Assembly: GCA_002311345.1 (NCBI GenBank)
Contig: DCAA01000036.1
Location: 10,994 to 37,291 of the forward strand
Reading direction: 5' to 3'
DNA length: 26,298 nucleotides
Source: Planctomycetes bacterium UBA1146
GTDB lineage: Bacteria > Planctomycetota > UBA8108 > UBA1146
The stretch's first letter is position 1, and each line of letters opens with the position of its first letter. This document shows positions 1-10,321 of the stretch, in pieces. A model generated the notes under the pieces. The model was not told the origin of the DNA. It searched no databases and was given only the letters and a program-made list of their open reading frames with translations. The position numbers were made by a program, and so were the translations under genes.

Positions 1-1
1 G

Positions 2-1993
2 ATCGCCTCGGACCGCCCCTTCCTCGCCGGAGAAAGAGTCAGCGTTGCGCTTCTCGACGGTCTCTTTGGATTCAACGGAATCCAGCTCGATCCGATCCTG
101 TTGGGAGTGACCGTCTTGAACCTCGGTTCCGACGAATGGCCCGGCACCACGGTCGACTCCGGCACCTCACTGGGAGCGGGAACCATCGTGTTCCTCGACT
201 TAGATGCCGATGGTGTCGACGAATGGGCCATCGTCGGCGGTGACGGTATCGTCGAATTGCAGGATTCGAGCCCCTCTGGCCCCGGAAACTCCACCAGCTG
301 GACTCTTCCAGAACCGCTCGCAGGAGCGGCGGTGGGCGATTTTGACGGAGACGGTCGCGTCGATCTGGTCTGTCTCGGAGCTACCGCCGAGAGGATCTAC
401 CTGCTGAGAGGTTCCTTCAGCATCGCCATCCCACTCGAAGACCCGGTACTGATCAATCTCGCCACACCATCGACCCGGATCAACGCAGCTCATGTCGATA
501 CCGATGGAATTACCGATCTGCTTACCAGTGGCTCGGGAGGACTCTCCGTCCTCTGGGGATCCTCGAGCGATCCGTTCAACCAGCAAACCCTGGTCGACAC
601 CGGTGCAGTCCTGGGGACTGCTGTCGCCACCGATCTCGATGGAGATGACATCATCGATCTGGCCGCCGTACAGCAAAGCGATGGATCGATTCTGATCCTG
701 ACAGGCAATGATAGCGGCGGTTTTGATTCGGCGGGAACCGTGACAGGATACACACCAGCCATCGACATCGTCGTCGGTAATCTGGATGGAGATGCACTGC
801 GCGACCTGCTGGTGATCCCGGCACTTAACGACACTCCATCGGTACTGTTGCCCGACGGAGAATTGAACTTCTCCTTGCGAATACTCTTCGATGGAGCCGC
901 CACGCAGGGAGCCAAACTGGTCGACTGGAACGGCGATGGGATGCTCGACTCCCTGACACCCGATCCGGATGGCACCGGCTTGCACCTCTCCCTCGGACTC
1001 GGAGATGGCAACTTCGAAATGCCAGTCGATCTCGACCATGCCGAACAGATTCGTTCGTTGAGCCTCGGAGATGCGAACGGCGACGGAGCGCTCGATATCG
1101 CCCTCGAGCAGACCGGCGGCAACTGGGAGATCCAGCAAGTTGAATCCGCCAACTCGCCACCTCCGCCACCTCTTCCTCCCGGCAACCGTGTTCACGTCGA
1201 TGACATCTCCGCCGATGCAGGAGATTCAGCAGTGCCCTGCTCCATCTACGTCGATACCCTCTCTGACCTGGCAGGCTGGACGCTGGTACTGCAGTACGAT
1301 CCCCAGGCGATGCAGATCTCCGCGATCAATACAGGCCCCGCAGTCGCGAGTTTCCCGCCCCCCGCTTTCCACGAGGTAAATATCGACAATGTCAACGGCG
1401 TCGCGAGTGTTGGTGTGCTGCTGGATTTCTTCCTGACTGTGGTACTGCCCAACGGATTGAATCATGAGGTCGAGCAGGCACTGGTCGATATCCCCAACAA
1501 CGCACTCTCAGGTGTTTACACCTTCGGACCTGCAAATGGGCAAGCACCTAGCAGCAGTCCTCTTCAGGACACCAACTCCTTAGCGGACAATTTTGGAAAC
1601 TCGATCAGTCCGGAACTGATCACTGGGACCCTGACCATCGGCGGCGGCGCACTGCCGGGTTCCGATCCCAACGGCGGCGGCGATTCGGATGAAAACGAGA
1701 CCAGTGGTGATGAAGACCCACCCGTAGAAGAAGTCACTTTCCTTCGCGGAGATGTGAACGGAGATGGCAGTCTCGATGTCACCGATGGAAGTAACCTACA
1801 ACTGTGGCTGACCGGTGGCGGCACCATGCCGCCGTGTCTCGATGCTGCAGACGTCAACGACGACGGAATGGTGAACCTGTCAGACCCCATCGACCTTTTC
1901 GAATTTCTCTACCAAGGATCCAATCCCCCACCCGCTCCCTATCCTTCTGTAGGTATTGATCCGACCGCAGACGGACTGGACTGCGACGGATAA
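2..1993 (+). CDS. Secreted VCBS/FG-GAP repeat protein with cohesin-like and dockerin-type domains (5' partial)
   Basis: The reading frame is open to the left edge, so the true start lies outside the window and the internal TTG at 101 is probably not the start. The first visible residues (PFLAGERVSVALLDGLFGFNG) resemble the end of a bacterial Ig-like (SbsA type) domain. Then come about seven calcium-binding-loop repeats of the VCBS/FG-GAP kind (GDFDGDGRVDL, TDLDGDDIIDL, GNLDGDALRDL, DWNGDGMLDSL, GDANGDGALDI), usually forming a beta-propeller. A proline-rich linker (about 1155-1182) leads into a cohesin-like beta domain (about 1190-1640, WTLVLQYDPQAM), an acidic Gly/Asp/Glu linker, and a C-terminal pair of EF-hand repeats (GDVNGDGSLDVTD and ADVNDDGMVNLSD) ending in a PTADGLDC tail. 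Family knowledge suggests an exported surface or matrix protein; the exact ligand is unknown. A terminator-like hairpin follows at 2151. The domain calls are by eye. Confidence 0.85.
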   Translation: MASDRPFLAGERVSVALLDGLFGFNGIQLDPILLGVTVLNLGSDEWPGTTVDSGTSLGAGTIVFLDLDADGVDEWAIVGGDGIVELQDSSPSGPGNSTSWTLPEPLAGAAVGDFDGDGRVDLVCLGATAERIYLLRGSFSIAIPLEDPVLINLATPSTRINAAHVDTDGITDLLTSGSGGLSVLWGSSSDPFNQQTLVDTGAVLGTAVATDLDGDDIIDLAAVQQSDGSILILTGNDSGGFDSAGTVTGYTPAIDIVVGNLDGDALRDLLVIPALNDTPSVLLPDGELNFSLRILFDGAATQGAKLVDWNGDGMLDSLTPDPDGTGLHLSLGLGDGNFEMPVDLDHAEQIRSLSLGDANGDGALDIALEQTGGNWEIQQVESANSPPPPPLPPGNRVHVDDISADAGDSAVPCSIYVDTLSDLAGWTLVLQYDPQAMQISAINTGPAVASFPPPAFHEVNIDNVNGVASVGVLLDFFLTVVLPNGLNHEVEQALVDIPNNALSGVYTFGPANGQAPSSSPLQDTNSLADNFGNSISPELITGTLTIGGGALPGSDPNGGGDSDENETSGDEDPPVEEVTFLRGDVNGDGSLDVTDGSNLQLWLTGGGTMPPCLDAADVNDDGMVNLSDPIDLFEFLYQGSNPPPAPYPSVGIDPTADGLDCDG

Positions 1994-2030
1994 CCAAACC
2001 CGTACACTCCAGTGGAGCCATCGCCCCTGA

Positions 2031-2100
2031 ACCCGGCCGGGATCCTCGCCTCCCCCGCAACAAGAGGTCTCCCCCAATCCCCCCTGGATCCTGGCCGGGT
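2031..2100. repeat. Long imperfect inverted repeat with C-rich loop
   Basis: The 15-base arm at 2031-2045 pairs with 2086-2100. Fourteen pairs are Watson-Crick and one is G-T, which is a valid wobble in plus-strand RNA. The 40-base loop is very C-rich. It sits 38 bases after the stop of the surface protein gene, and a short CTCC-AGT-GGAG hairpin (about 2008-2018) precedes it. It could protect or help terminate the upstream mRNA. No T-run follows it. Confidence 0.5.
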
Positions 2101-2150
2101 CCCCCTTCTCTCCGACCACTCCCATGCCAGGGCTTGTCCCCAATTTTCCC

Positions 2151-2178
2151 ACAGCGCCGCTCCGGGAGGCGCTGTTTT
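2151..2178 (+). terminator. Rho-independent terminator of the surface protein gene
   Basis: An 8-bp stem (ACAGCGCC 2151-2158 with GGCGCTGT 2168-2175) and a 9-base loop are followed by TTT at 2176-2178. The T-run is short (four with the last stem base). It lies about 160 bases after the stop codon at 1993 and is the best terminator candidate in the gap. 2179-2400 holds only a small palindrome (CGGGATCCCG, 2339-2348) and weak promoter-like hexamers near 2371 and 2394; I see no credible gene there. Confidence 0.5.
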
Positions 2179-2410
2179 CGGGCATTTCCGAACGGTCTTC
2201 TGAATGACCACAGGTTGGGCATTGATCCCTGACCCACCCCTAGATATGGTACGCCCCACGCCTCCAGGAAAGGCCACGCCGCCACCCCTGGAAGTGGGCT
2301 CGAAGGGCTGCGCAGTGATTACCGAACCTCACTTGTTCCGGGATCCCGCACCGGTTTCTTCGTCATTTTTTTCATTCGGTTTCATCGACTGGGTCTATCG
2401 CCGATGATGG

Positions 2411-3148
2411 GCGGTGACCACGGAAGGGGACTCACGCGAACTTGGCGTGAGGATCTGGGGAATAGCGCCACTTCACTAGTTGAAGAGGGGGAAGTGGTCA
2501 TTGAGTGGGGTATGCATCGAGCATACAGGATCGTCCGTCACCGTGTGTCATCAAACGCTCGGTGGTCAGACATGGTTAGGGAATGCGGCTGCGATCGCCC
2601 GGGTGGGAAACTGTTCTGCCCGAACGAACGAAGCCTGCGAGAGTGGATTCGAACTTCCCTGTGTCGGGTCGTGACCTGGCGCAGTCGAACCTCGGAGAAC
2701 AACTCTCTCGTGGCGCGAACAGTTAGATCGAAAGCTTCGATCTTGAAGTCAGGTTCACGCAAATCGAGAGGGATTGCGGGTTCGGTTCTCACTGCACGGT
2801 CGGTGGGATGCGAAACCGCGAAATTCTTGGTTCTGAGCAGAACGAATCTGACTCACCTCGTCCATCGTATTGTTCGCTTTCAATGGCGAACAAAACCAGA
2901 CGAGGGGGGTGGGATCGCTGCTTCGTCGTCGGAAGATTCGGTCCCTTCTCGACTTTTTCCATCATGTCTTTCCAACCTGCGCAGCGATCTCATGAGGTCG
3001 GTCCTGTCACTGTTCGAAGCAGGTAATGAACGGGAACCTCAGCCAGGGTTCGAACGAGTCGAACTTGTGACTGCAGGGAATCAGAGGGGACGTGCGAGTC
3101 GCCCGGTCGTCGGGGACGATTTTGGAGCAGCAAAACTGCTCCTCGCAC
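2411..3148 (+). ncRNA. Large, densely folded RNA candidate upstream of nrdJ
   Basis: Nearly the whole stretch can be paired on the plus strand. Domain I: 2411-2418 with 2537-2544 plus 2422-2424 with 2534-2536 closes three hairpins (2431-2451, 2468-2497, 2510-2526). Domain II: 2578-2590 pairs with 2632-2639 and 2655-2660 around hairpin 2600-2622, using G-U pairs. Domain III: 11 bp, 2670-2680 with 2748-2759, around hairpin 2725-2743. Further hairpins: 2776-2819, 2823-2847, 2856-2905 (7 bp outer and 8 bp inner stem), 2911-2945, 2985-3000, 3048-3064. The last domain is a three-way junction, 3092-3098 with 3142-3148. It ends 25 bases before the nrdJ start, after which AGAGAGG (about 3160-3166) is the ribosome binding site. 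A very weak promoter (TTCATT 2371, TCTATC 2394) would start transcription near 2405. It could be an nrdJ leader or a separate RNA. I did not find hallmarks of RNase P RNA, tmRNA, SRP RNA or a cobalamin riboswitch. A 257-codon frame (2404-3177) also runs through it, but its product does not resemble a normal protein. All pairings are by eye; boundaries are uncertain. Confidence 0.55.
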
Positions 3149-3173
3149 TAGGGAAGATCAGAGAGGACCAGCG

Positions 3174-6656
<3,483 letters not shown>

Positions 6657-6675
6657 TCAGGGTGAGGGTGAGGAT

Positions 6676-6731
6676 CCTGGAGGAAACTGAGAGATCGCAA
6701 CCGCCATCTCTCAGTTTCTTCCGTTTCCAGG
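6676..6731 (+). terminator. Long hairpin after nrdJ, probable terminator
   Basis: A perfect 12-bp stem (6684-6695 with 6706-6717, loop of 10) is enclosed by a further 6-bp stem (CCTGGA 6676-6681 with TCCAGG 6726-6731). It starts 20 bases after the nrdJ stop. The sequence after the inner stem is pyrimidine-rich (CTTCCGTTTCC) rather than a clean T-run, so it may act as a terminator or as an mRNA 3' stabiliser. Confidence 0.55.
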
Positions 6732-6788
6732 ATAGAGCGAGTGATTCAATCAACTTGAAAAATATCTGTATGGTCACGGAGGTATATG

Positions 6789-7370
6789 ATGTCAGTGAAG
6801 TCTGATCGATGGATTCGCAGGATGGCCGTCGAGCATCGAATGATCGAACCTTTCTCGTCCGAACAGGTCAGAGAAGGCATCGACGAATCCGGTCAGCCAT
6901 ACAGGGTGATTTCTTATGGCATCTCATCCTACGGATACGACCTGCGTGTCGCAGACGAATTCAAGGTATTCACAAACGTGCACGGATCCGTGGTGGATCC
7001 CAAGGAATTCGATGAGCGCTCCTTTGTCGACTTCAAGACCGATTGTTGCATCATCCCACCGAACTCTTTCGCTCTGGCACGCAGCATCGAATACTTCCGG
7101 ATCCCGAGAAATGTCATCACCATATGTCTCGGCAAGTCCACTTACGCTCGCTGTGGAATCATCGTCAACGTCACACCGTTCGAACCAGAGTGGGAAGGCC
7201 ACGTCACCCTGGAGATCTCCAACACGACTCCCCTGCCAGCTCGTGTCTACGCCAAGGAAGGGTTGGCACAGGTGTTGTTCTTCGAGAGTGATGAAGAGTG
7301 TGAGACCTCCTATCTGGATCGGGGTGGAAAATACCAGGGACAGCGGGGAATCAACCCTCCCCGGATGTAA
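6789..7370 (+). CDS. dcd: dCTP deaminase
   Basis: It deaminates dCTP to dUTP, or directly to dUMP in bifunctional members, feeding dTTP synthesis. The protein of 193 residues has the trimeric dUTPase-like fold signatures: SYGYDLRV early in the fold, the phosphate-binding loop GKSTYARCG (about 115-123), the VTLEISN segment with the catalytic glutamate (E142 in this numbering), and the C-terminal GGKYQGQRG loop that closes over the nucleotide. Two ATG codons stand side by side at 6786 and 6789; the GGAGGT ribosome binding site (6778-6783) is 5 bases from the second and only 2 from the first, so 6789 is preferred. It follows nrdJ on the same strand but behind a hairpin, so it probably has its own promoter. 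I cannot tell from sequence whether it also has dUTPase activity. Confidence 0.96.
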   Translation: MSVKSDRWIRRMAVEHRMIEPFSSEQVREGIDESGQPYRVISYGISSYGYDLRVADEFKVFTNVHGSVVDPKEFDERSFVDFKTDCCIIPPNSFALARSIEYFRIPRNVITICLGKSTYARCGIIVNVTPFEPEWEGHVTLEISNTTPLPARVYAKEGLAQVLFFESDEECETSYLDRGGKYQGQRGINPPRM

Positions 7371-7412
7371 ACGGGACCGGTGGCGCAACGAGCACCCTGA
7401 CCTTACGATCCG

Positions 7413-7446
7413 GTGGTCTCGGGTGTCTATCCTCCCGGGAAACCAC
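7413..7446 (+). other. Hairpin in the dcd-mqnC gap
   Basis: GTGGT (7413-7417) pairs with ACCAC (7442-7446), and inside it CGGG (7420-7423) with CCCG (7434-7437). It ends 10 bases before the mqnC ribosome binding site TGAGGGG (7456-7462). It could end the dcd transcript or shape translation of mqnC; no T-run follows. The rest of the 97-base gap shows nothing recognisable. Confidence 0.3.
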
Positions 7447-7467
7447 ATCGGGATGTGAGGGGTGCCT

Positions 7468-8673
7468 GTGATCGACAAATCAGGCCTGGATCCGAATGCG
7501 CGAGCAGATTCTCGCGCTCAGACCTGCGCCGCAGGCGGGAACCTGCTTCCCTCGTGCGAGTCTGCAGCCGAGTGCGACAAGATCCTCCAGACAGCCCTCG
7601 CAGGAACTCGAATCTCAACTGCCGATGCGCTGGCACTGGCTCTTCATGCTGATGAAGAAACTCTGTTTGCAACGGCAAACCAGATTCGTGAAAAGTTCCA
7701 CCCAGATTCCATCGTCACCTACGTCGTTGACAGGAACATCAACTACAGCAATATCTGCACCTCCGTGTGTTCCTTCTGCGCTTTCTATCGCAAGCCAGGA
7801 GATCCGGAAGGATATCTGCTATCGCTCGATGAAATTCACGAAAAAGTGGATGAAACGATCGCACTGGGAGGAAGCGGAACCTTGATGCAAGGAGGTCTCC
7901 ATCCGGACCTACCTCTCTCGTGGTACACCCAGATGCTGCGAAGCATCAAAGAACGACACCCCGAGTTCTACCTGCACTGCTTTTCTCCAACCGAGATTCA
8001 TGCATTCAAATCGGTTACTGGTCTCGATCTGGAACAGATTCTCTCTCAGTTAAAAGATGCCGGACTGGACTCGATTCCAGGAGGAGGGGGAGAGATCCTG
8101 GTCGATGCCATCCGCAAGAGAAGGCGCTCCTCGTGCAGCACAGATGAGTGGCTGGAAGTTTCCGCTACTGCGCATCGTCTCTCGATCCCGACCACGGCAA
8201 CGATGATGATCGGCCTCGGTGAAGAAACCTGGATGCGAGCCGAGCACCTGCAGAGGATTCGCGACCTCCAGGATCAGACCGGAGGGTTCATATCCTTCAT
8301 TCCCTGGACATTTCAGCCCGATAACACCGCGCTGGGCAGGAAGATCCCCAACAGGGTGCCGCCACGGGAATACTCCCGCTGGCTCGCCGTTTCGCGAATT
8401 TTTCTCGACAACATCGAAAATTTGCAGGTTTCCTGGCTCACCGTTGGACTGGAAGAAGGACGTCTGGGACTCCGACGTGGAGCCAACGATATAGGATCAG
8501 TGATGATCGAGGAAAACGTCATCTCGGTGGCCGGTGCAGATCACAAGGCGACCGAGGTGATGTTGAGAGAGACGATCGAGCAGGCAGGATTCCGTCCCGG
8601 GCTCAGAAATGCCGGGTATCGACGGTTACCGGATCGCCCAGTTCCCATCTCAACAGGGAAGGAAATCGATTGA
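7468..8673 (+). CDS. mqnC: Cyclic dehypoxanthinyl futalosine synthase (radical SAM)
   Basis: This menaquinone-pathway enzyme cyclises dehypoxanthine futalosine in the futalosine route. The 401-residue protein has the radical SAM cluster motif CTSVCSFC (C97, C101, C104), followed by the family segments GTLMQGGLHPDLPLSWY, GLDSIPGGGGEILVD, TATMMIGLGEE and FIPWTFQPDNTALG. These distinguish MqnC from the related MqnE and from CofH/CofG. GTG codons occur at 7462 and 7468; the ribosome binding site TGAGGGG overlaps the first and is 5 bases from the second, so 7468 is chosen. The stop codon overlaps the TTG start of the next gene by four bases (TTGA, 8670-8673), pointing to translational coupling. 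No other mqn gene lies in the window, so the pathway must be completed elsewhere. Confidence 0.93.
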   Translation: MIDKSGLDPNARADSRAQTCAAGGNLLPSCESAAECDKILQTALAGTRISTADALALALHADEETLFATANQIREKFHPDSIVTYVVDRNINYSNICTSVCSFCAFYRKPGDPEGYLLSLDEIHEKVDETIALGGSGTLMQGGLHPDLPLSWYTQMLRSIKERHPEFYLHCFSPTEIHAFKSVTGLDLEQILSQLKDAGLDSIPGGGGEILVDAIRKRRRSSCSTDEWLEVSATAHRLSIPTTATMMIGLGEETWMRAEHLQRIRDLQDQTGGFISFIPWTFQPDNTALGRKIPNRVPPREYSRWLAVSRIFLDNIENLQVSWLTVGLEEGRLGLRRGANDIGSVMIEENVISVAGADHKATEVMLRETIEQAGFRPGLRNAGYRRLPDRPVPISTGKEID

Positions 8674-9473
8674 GCGGACCCGCAACGGACCCGACCAAGA
8701 GTCTCAACGAGGTCACCAGCGCGACTGAGGCCCTCGTCAGTAATTGGGCCATTCCCGAAAACGTCCCGCAGGGAGTCTGCACCGCCATCGTTCCTGGAAC
8801 CGAGTGCCTCGATGGAGCTCGTCTGCTGGCACGTACCCTTCATACCCTGGTGCTTCGCTCGCGGCCACGGACATTGGTGCTGGTAGCGGGAACCTCATGC
8901 AACACAACCCGGATCCGCGCCATCGGAAGCATCCAGACCTCTGCCGGAGAAGTTGCCATCGATGAGCGACTGGCTGCTCGAATCGCTTCGCTGTGGCCGG
9001 GAGATCTGGAGGTTGTGCCTGAAAATGAGAGTGAGGATCAGCTCCCATCACTGCACCGGATCACTCCTCTGATGGCACAGGTTCTCATCCCTGGCTGCCG
9101 GATCGTTCCGCTGGAAGTCCCCTATCGACCCGATCGAGACTTCGATCCGATCCGGCTCGGACAGGAACTCGGCAGCGCATTGAAATCAGAAATCGGTTCC
9201 TGCTTGATCGCTGCCGGAATCCTCTCTCCCAGAAAAGACGGGCATCAGTCCTCAGATCTCCAGGAGGATGCTGCCATATTGAAACACGTTCTCGATCCTG
9301 AAGCGGTTGATCTGGCAGGTCTGGCCTCCGTTTCAGATCTGACGGACTGGTGTCCGATGGTGCTGGCAACCGCTCATGCCATCGAGCGCGGTCGCCATCG
9401 CGGACATCTACTGGAACATGGCATCGTCGACTGCGGGCAACAGCGCTTTGGTGCTGCAGCAGTGGTCCTGTAG
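8670..9473 (+). CDS. Degenerate Memo-family (AmmeMemoRadiSam B-like) protein
   Basis: The 267-residue protein follows the Memo fold by its conserved spacing: TAIVPGTECLDGARLLARTL aligns with the usual VPHAGY-SG segment, VLVAGTSC with GPSH, TSAGEVAIDERLA with T-LGEVPVD--L, EDQLPSLHRITPLMAQVLIPGCRIVPL with the EHSLEVQLPFL region, and the C-terminal GAAAVVL with GYAAVVF. The histidines that normally bind the metal at PHAGY and GPSH are replaced (PGTEC, GTSC), and the SSDLSHY motif is missing. Family assignment is therefore inference, and any metal site is probably lost. The start is TTG at 8670 inside the mqnC stop region, with AGGGAAGG just upstream. The stop (TAG, 9471) is part of the AGGAGG ribosome binding site of the next gene. 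Function is unknown; cotranscription with mqnC and the cobalamin adenosyltransferase is likely. Confidence 0.6.
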   Translation: MSGPATDPTKSLNEVTSATEALVSNWAIPENVPQGVCTAIVPGTECLDGARLLARTLHTLVLRSRPRTLVLVAGTSCNTTRIRAIGSIQTSAGEVAIDERLAARIASLWPGDLEVVPENESEDQLPSLHRITPLMAQVLIPGCRIVPLEVPYRPDRDFDPIRLGQELGSALKSEIGSCLIAAGILSPRKDGHQSSDLQEDAAILKHVLDPEAVDLAGLASVSDLTDWCPMVLATAHAIERGRHRGHLLEHGIVDCGQQRFGAAAVVL

Positions 9474-9485
9474 GAGGCAAACGAA

Positions 9486-10064
9486 ATGGGATCAATCGCG
9501 ACGGGTGGAGGAGACAAGGGAGACACCGGGGTCCTGGGCCCAGGTCGATTCGACAAGTGCCATCCGCGAATCGAGGCCTATGGTTCGGTCGATGAACTGA
9601 ACTCGGAAATCGGGGTTTGTCTCGCCAGCAGTGGCGACAACTCTGCGACGATCCCTCAACCCATCCGTGATCAACTCGATGAGATCCAGTCGCTGCTCTT
9701 CTCACTGGGAGCAGATCTGGCTCAACCAGGTTGTGGAATCGAGAAGGGCACGGAACTACGTGTTGGTGCCAAAGCCATCGACAAGCTCACTGGCTGGGTT
9801 CATCAATGGGAACAGGAACTACCGCCACTGAAAGAGTTCGTCATTCCGGGTGGAAATGTAACCGCCGCTCGACTGCACCGGGCACGAACTACTTGCCGAA
9901 AAGCGGAGCGAAAGACGGTTGAGTTCTGTAGATCTTCCGGAGAAGGGCAACAGGCCATCGTATTTCTCAATCGACTCTCTGATCTGTTATTCCTACAGGC
10001 AAGAGCAGCCAATCAGGCCGATGGCATCGCGGACGTCCCCTGGAAGCCAACCGAAACTGAATAA
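9486..10064 (+). CDS. pduO: PduO-type ATP:cob(I)alamin adenosyltransferase
   Basis: It transfers the adenosyl group of ATP to cob(I)alamin, giving adenosylcobalamin, the cofactor of NrdJ. The 192-residue length fits the stand-alone PduO/MMAB family. Visible motifs are the N-terminal ATP-binding segment TGGGDKGDTG (residues 6-15; the family usually has TRTGDKG or similar, so the second residue is atypical), AYGSVDELNSEIG (31-43), FVIPGGNVTAARLHRARTTCRKAER (118-142) and FLNRLSDLLFLQAR (160-173). The start ATG has AGGAGG 8 bases upstream (9472-9477), overlapping the stop of the preceding gene. It ends 5 bases before the next reading frame. The adenosylating role is strong family knowledge; supply to NrdJ in this organism is inference. 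Confidence 0.93.
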   Translation: MGSIATGGGDKGDTGVLGPGRFDKCHPRIEAYGSVDELNSEIGVCLASSGDNSATIPQPIRDQLDEIQSLLFSLGADLAQPGCGIEKGTELRVGAKAIDKLTGWVHQWEQELPPLKEFVIPGGNVTAARLHRARTTCRKAERKTVEFCRSSGEGQQAIVFLNRLSDLLFLQARAANQADGIADVPWKPTETE

Positions 10065-10069
10065 TCAAC

Positions 10070-10321
10070 ATGAGTGACCTGATTTGTGCTTTTGAGGGGA
10101 TCCTTCGCTGGCCTAAAAAACGCAGTGACAAAGAGACTGTAGTCCAATGGCTAGCCACAAAATTTGAGCTCGATAAGAAGTATTCCGAAAAAGCAGTAAA
10201 CGAGATTATCGACCAGCACCATTCATTTGCCGATATTGCTCTTTTGAGACGAGAGCTGATCTCGAGAAAATACTTAATGAGAAAAGACGACGGTTCTCAA
10301 TACTGGAAACCGAATGAATAA
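10070..10321 (+). CDS. DUF2087 domain protein
   Basis: This 83-residue protein resembles the DUF2087 family throughout: ILRWPKKRSDKETVVQWLATKFELDKKYSEKAVNEIIDQHHSFADIALLRRELISRKYLMRKDDGSQYW matches the pattern of a basic winged-helix-like unit with a terminal YW. Such proteins are sometimes fused to or next to regulators, so a nucleic-acid-binding role is possible but unproven. The start ATG lies 5 bases after the preceding stop and has no good ribosome binding site, so translation may depend on coupling. The gene is richer in A and T than its neighbours, with A/T-ending codons such as AAA, TTT and TTA, which may reflect transfer. Its TAA stop abuts the stop of the convergent gene with no gap. 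Confidence 0.75.
   Translation: MSDLICAFEGILRWPKKRSDKETVVQWLATKFELDKKYSEKAVNEIIDQHHSFADIALLRRELISRKYLMRKDDGSQYWKPNE

Noticed and set aside
200..1195. Long minus-strand frames opposite the surface protein gene
   Set aside because: They are antisense shadows: no ribosome binding site, odd composition, and the plus frame has clear domains.
2640..2665. tRNA on the minus strand (GGATTCGAAC looks like a T-arm)
   Set aside because: The flanking bases do not form the 5-bp T stem, and no acceptor, D or anticodon arms follow.
2621..3064. LexA-type SOS boxes made of CGAAC/GTTCG
   Set aside because: The half-sites are not arranged as CGAAC-N4-GTTCG nor as GTTC-N7-GTTC anywhere in the stretch.
2411..3148. 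Cobalamin riboswitch in front of the B12-dependent nrdJ
   Set aside because: The GCCACTT...GGGGAAGTGG part vaguely resembles a piece of the class, but the conserved B12 box and the other core blocks are absent on the plus strand.
2411..3148. RNase P RNA, tmRNA or SRP RNA
   Set aside because: No GAGGAAAGTC / ACAGAA pair for RNase P, no tRNA-like ends or tag frame for tmRNA (GGATTCGA at 2645 is isolated), and no SRP core.
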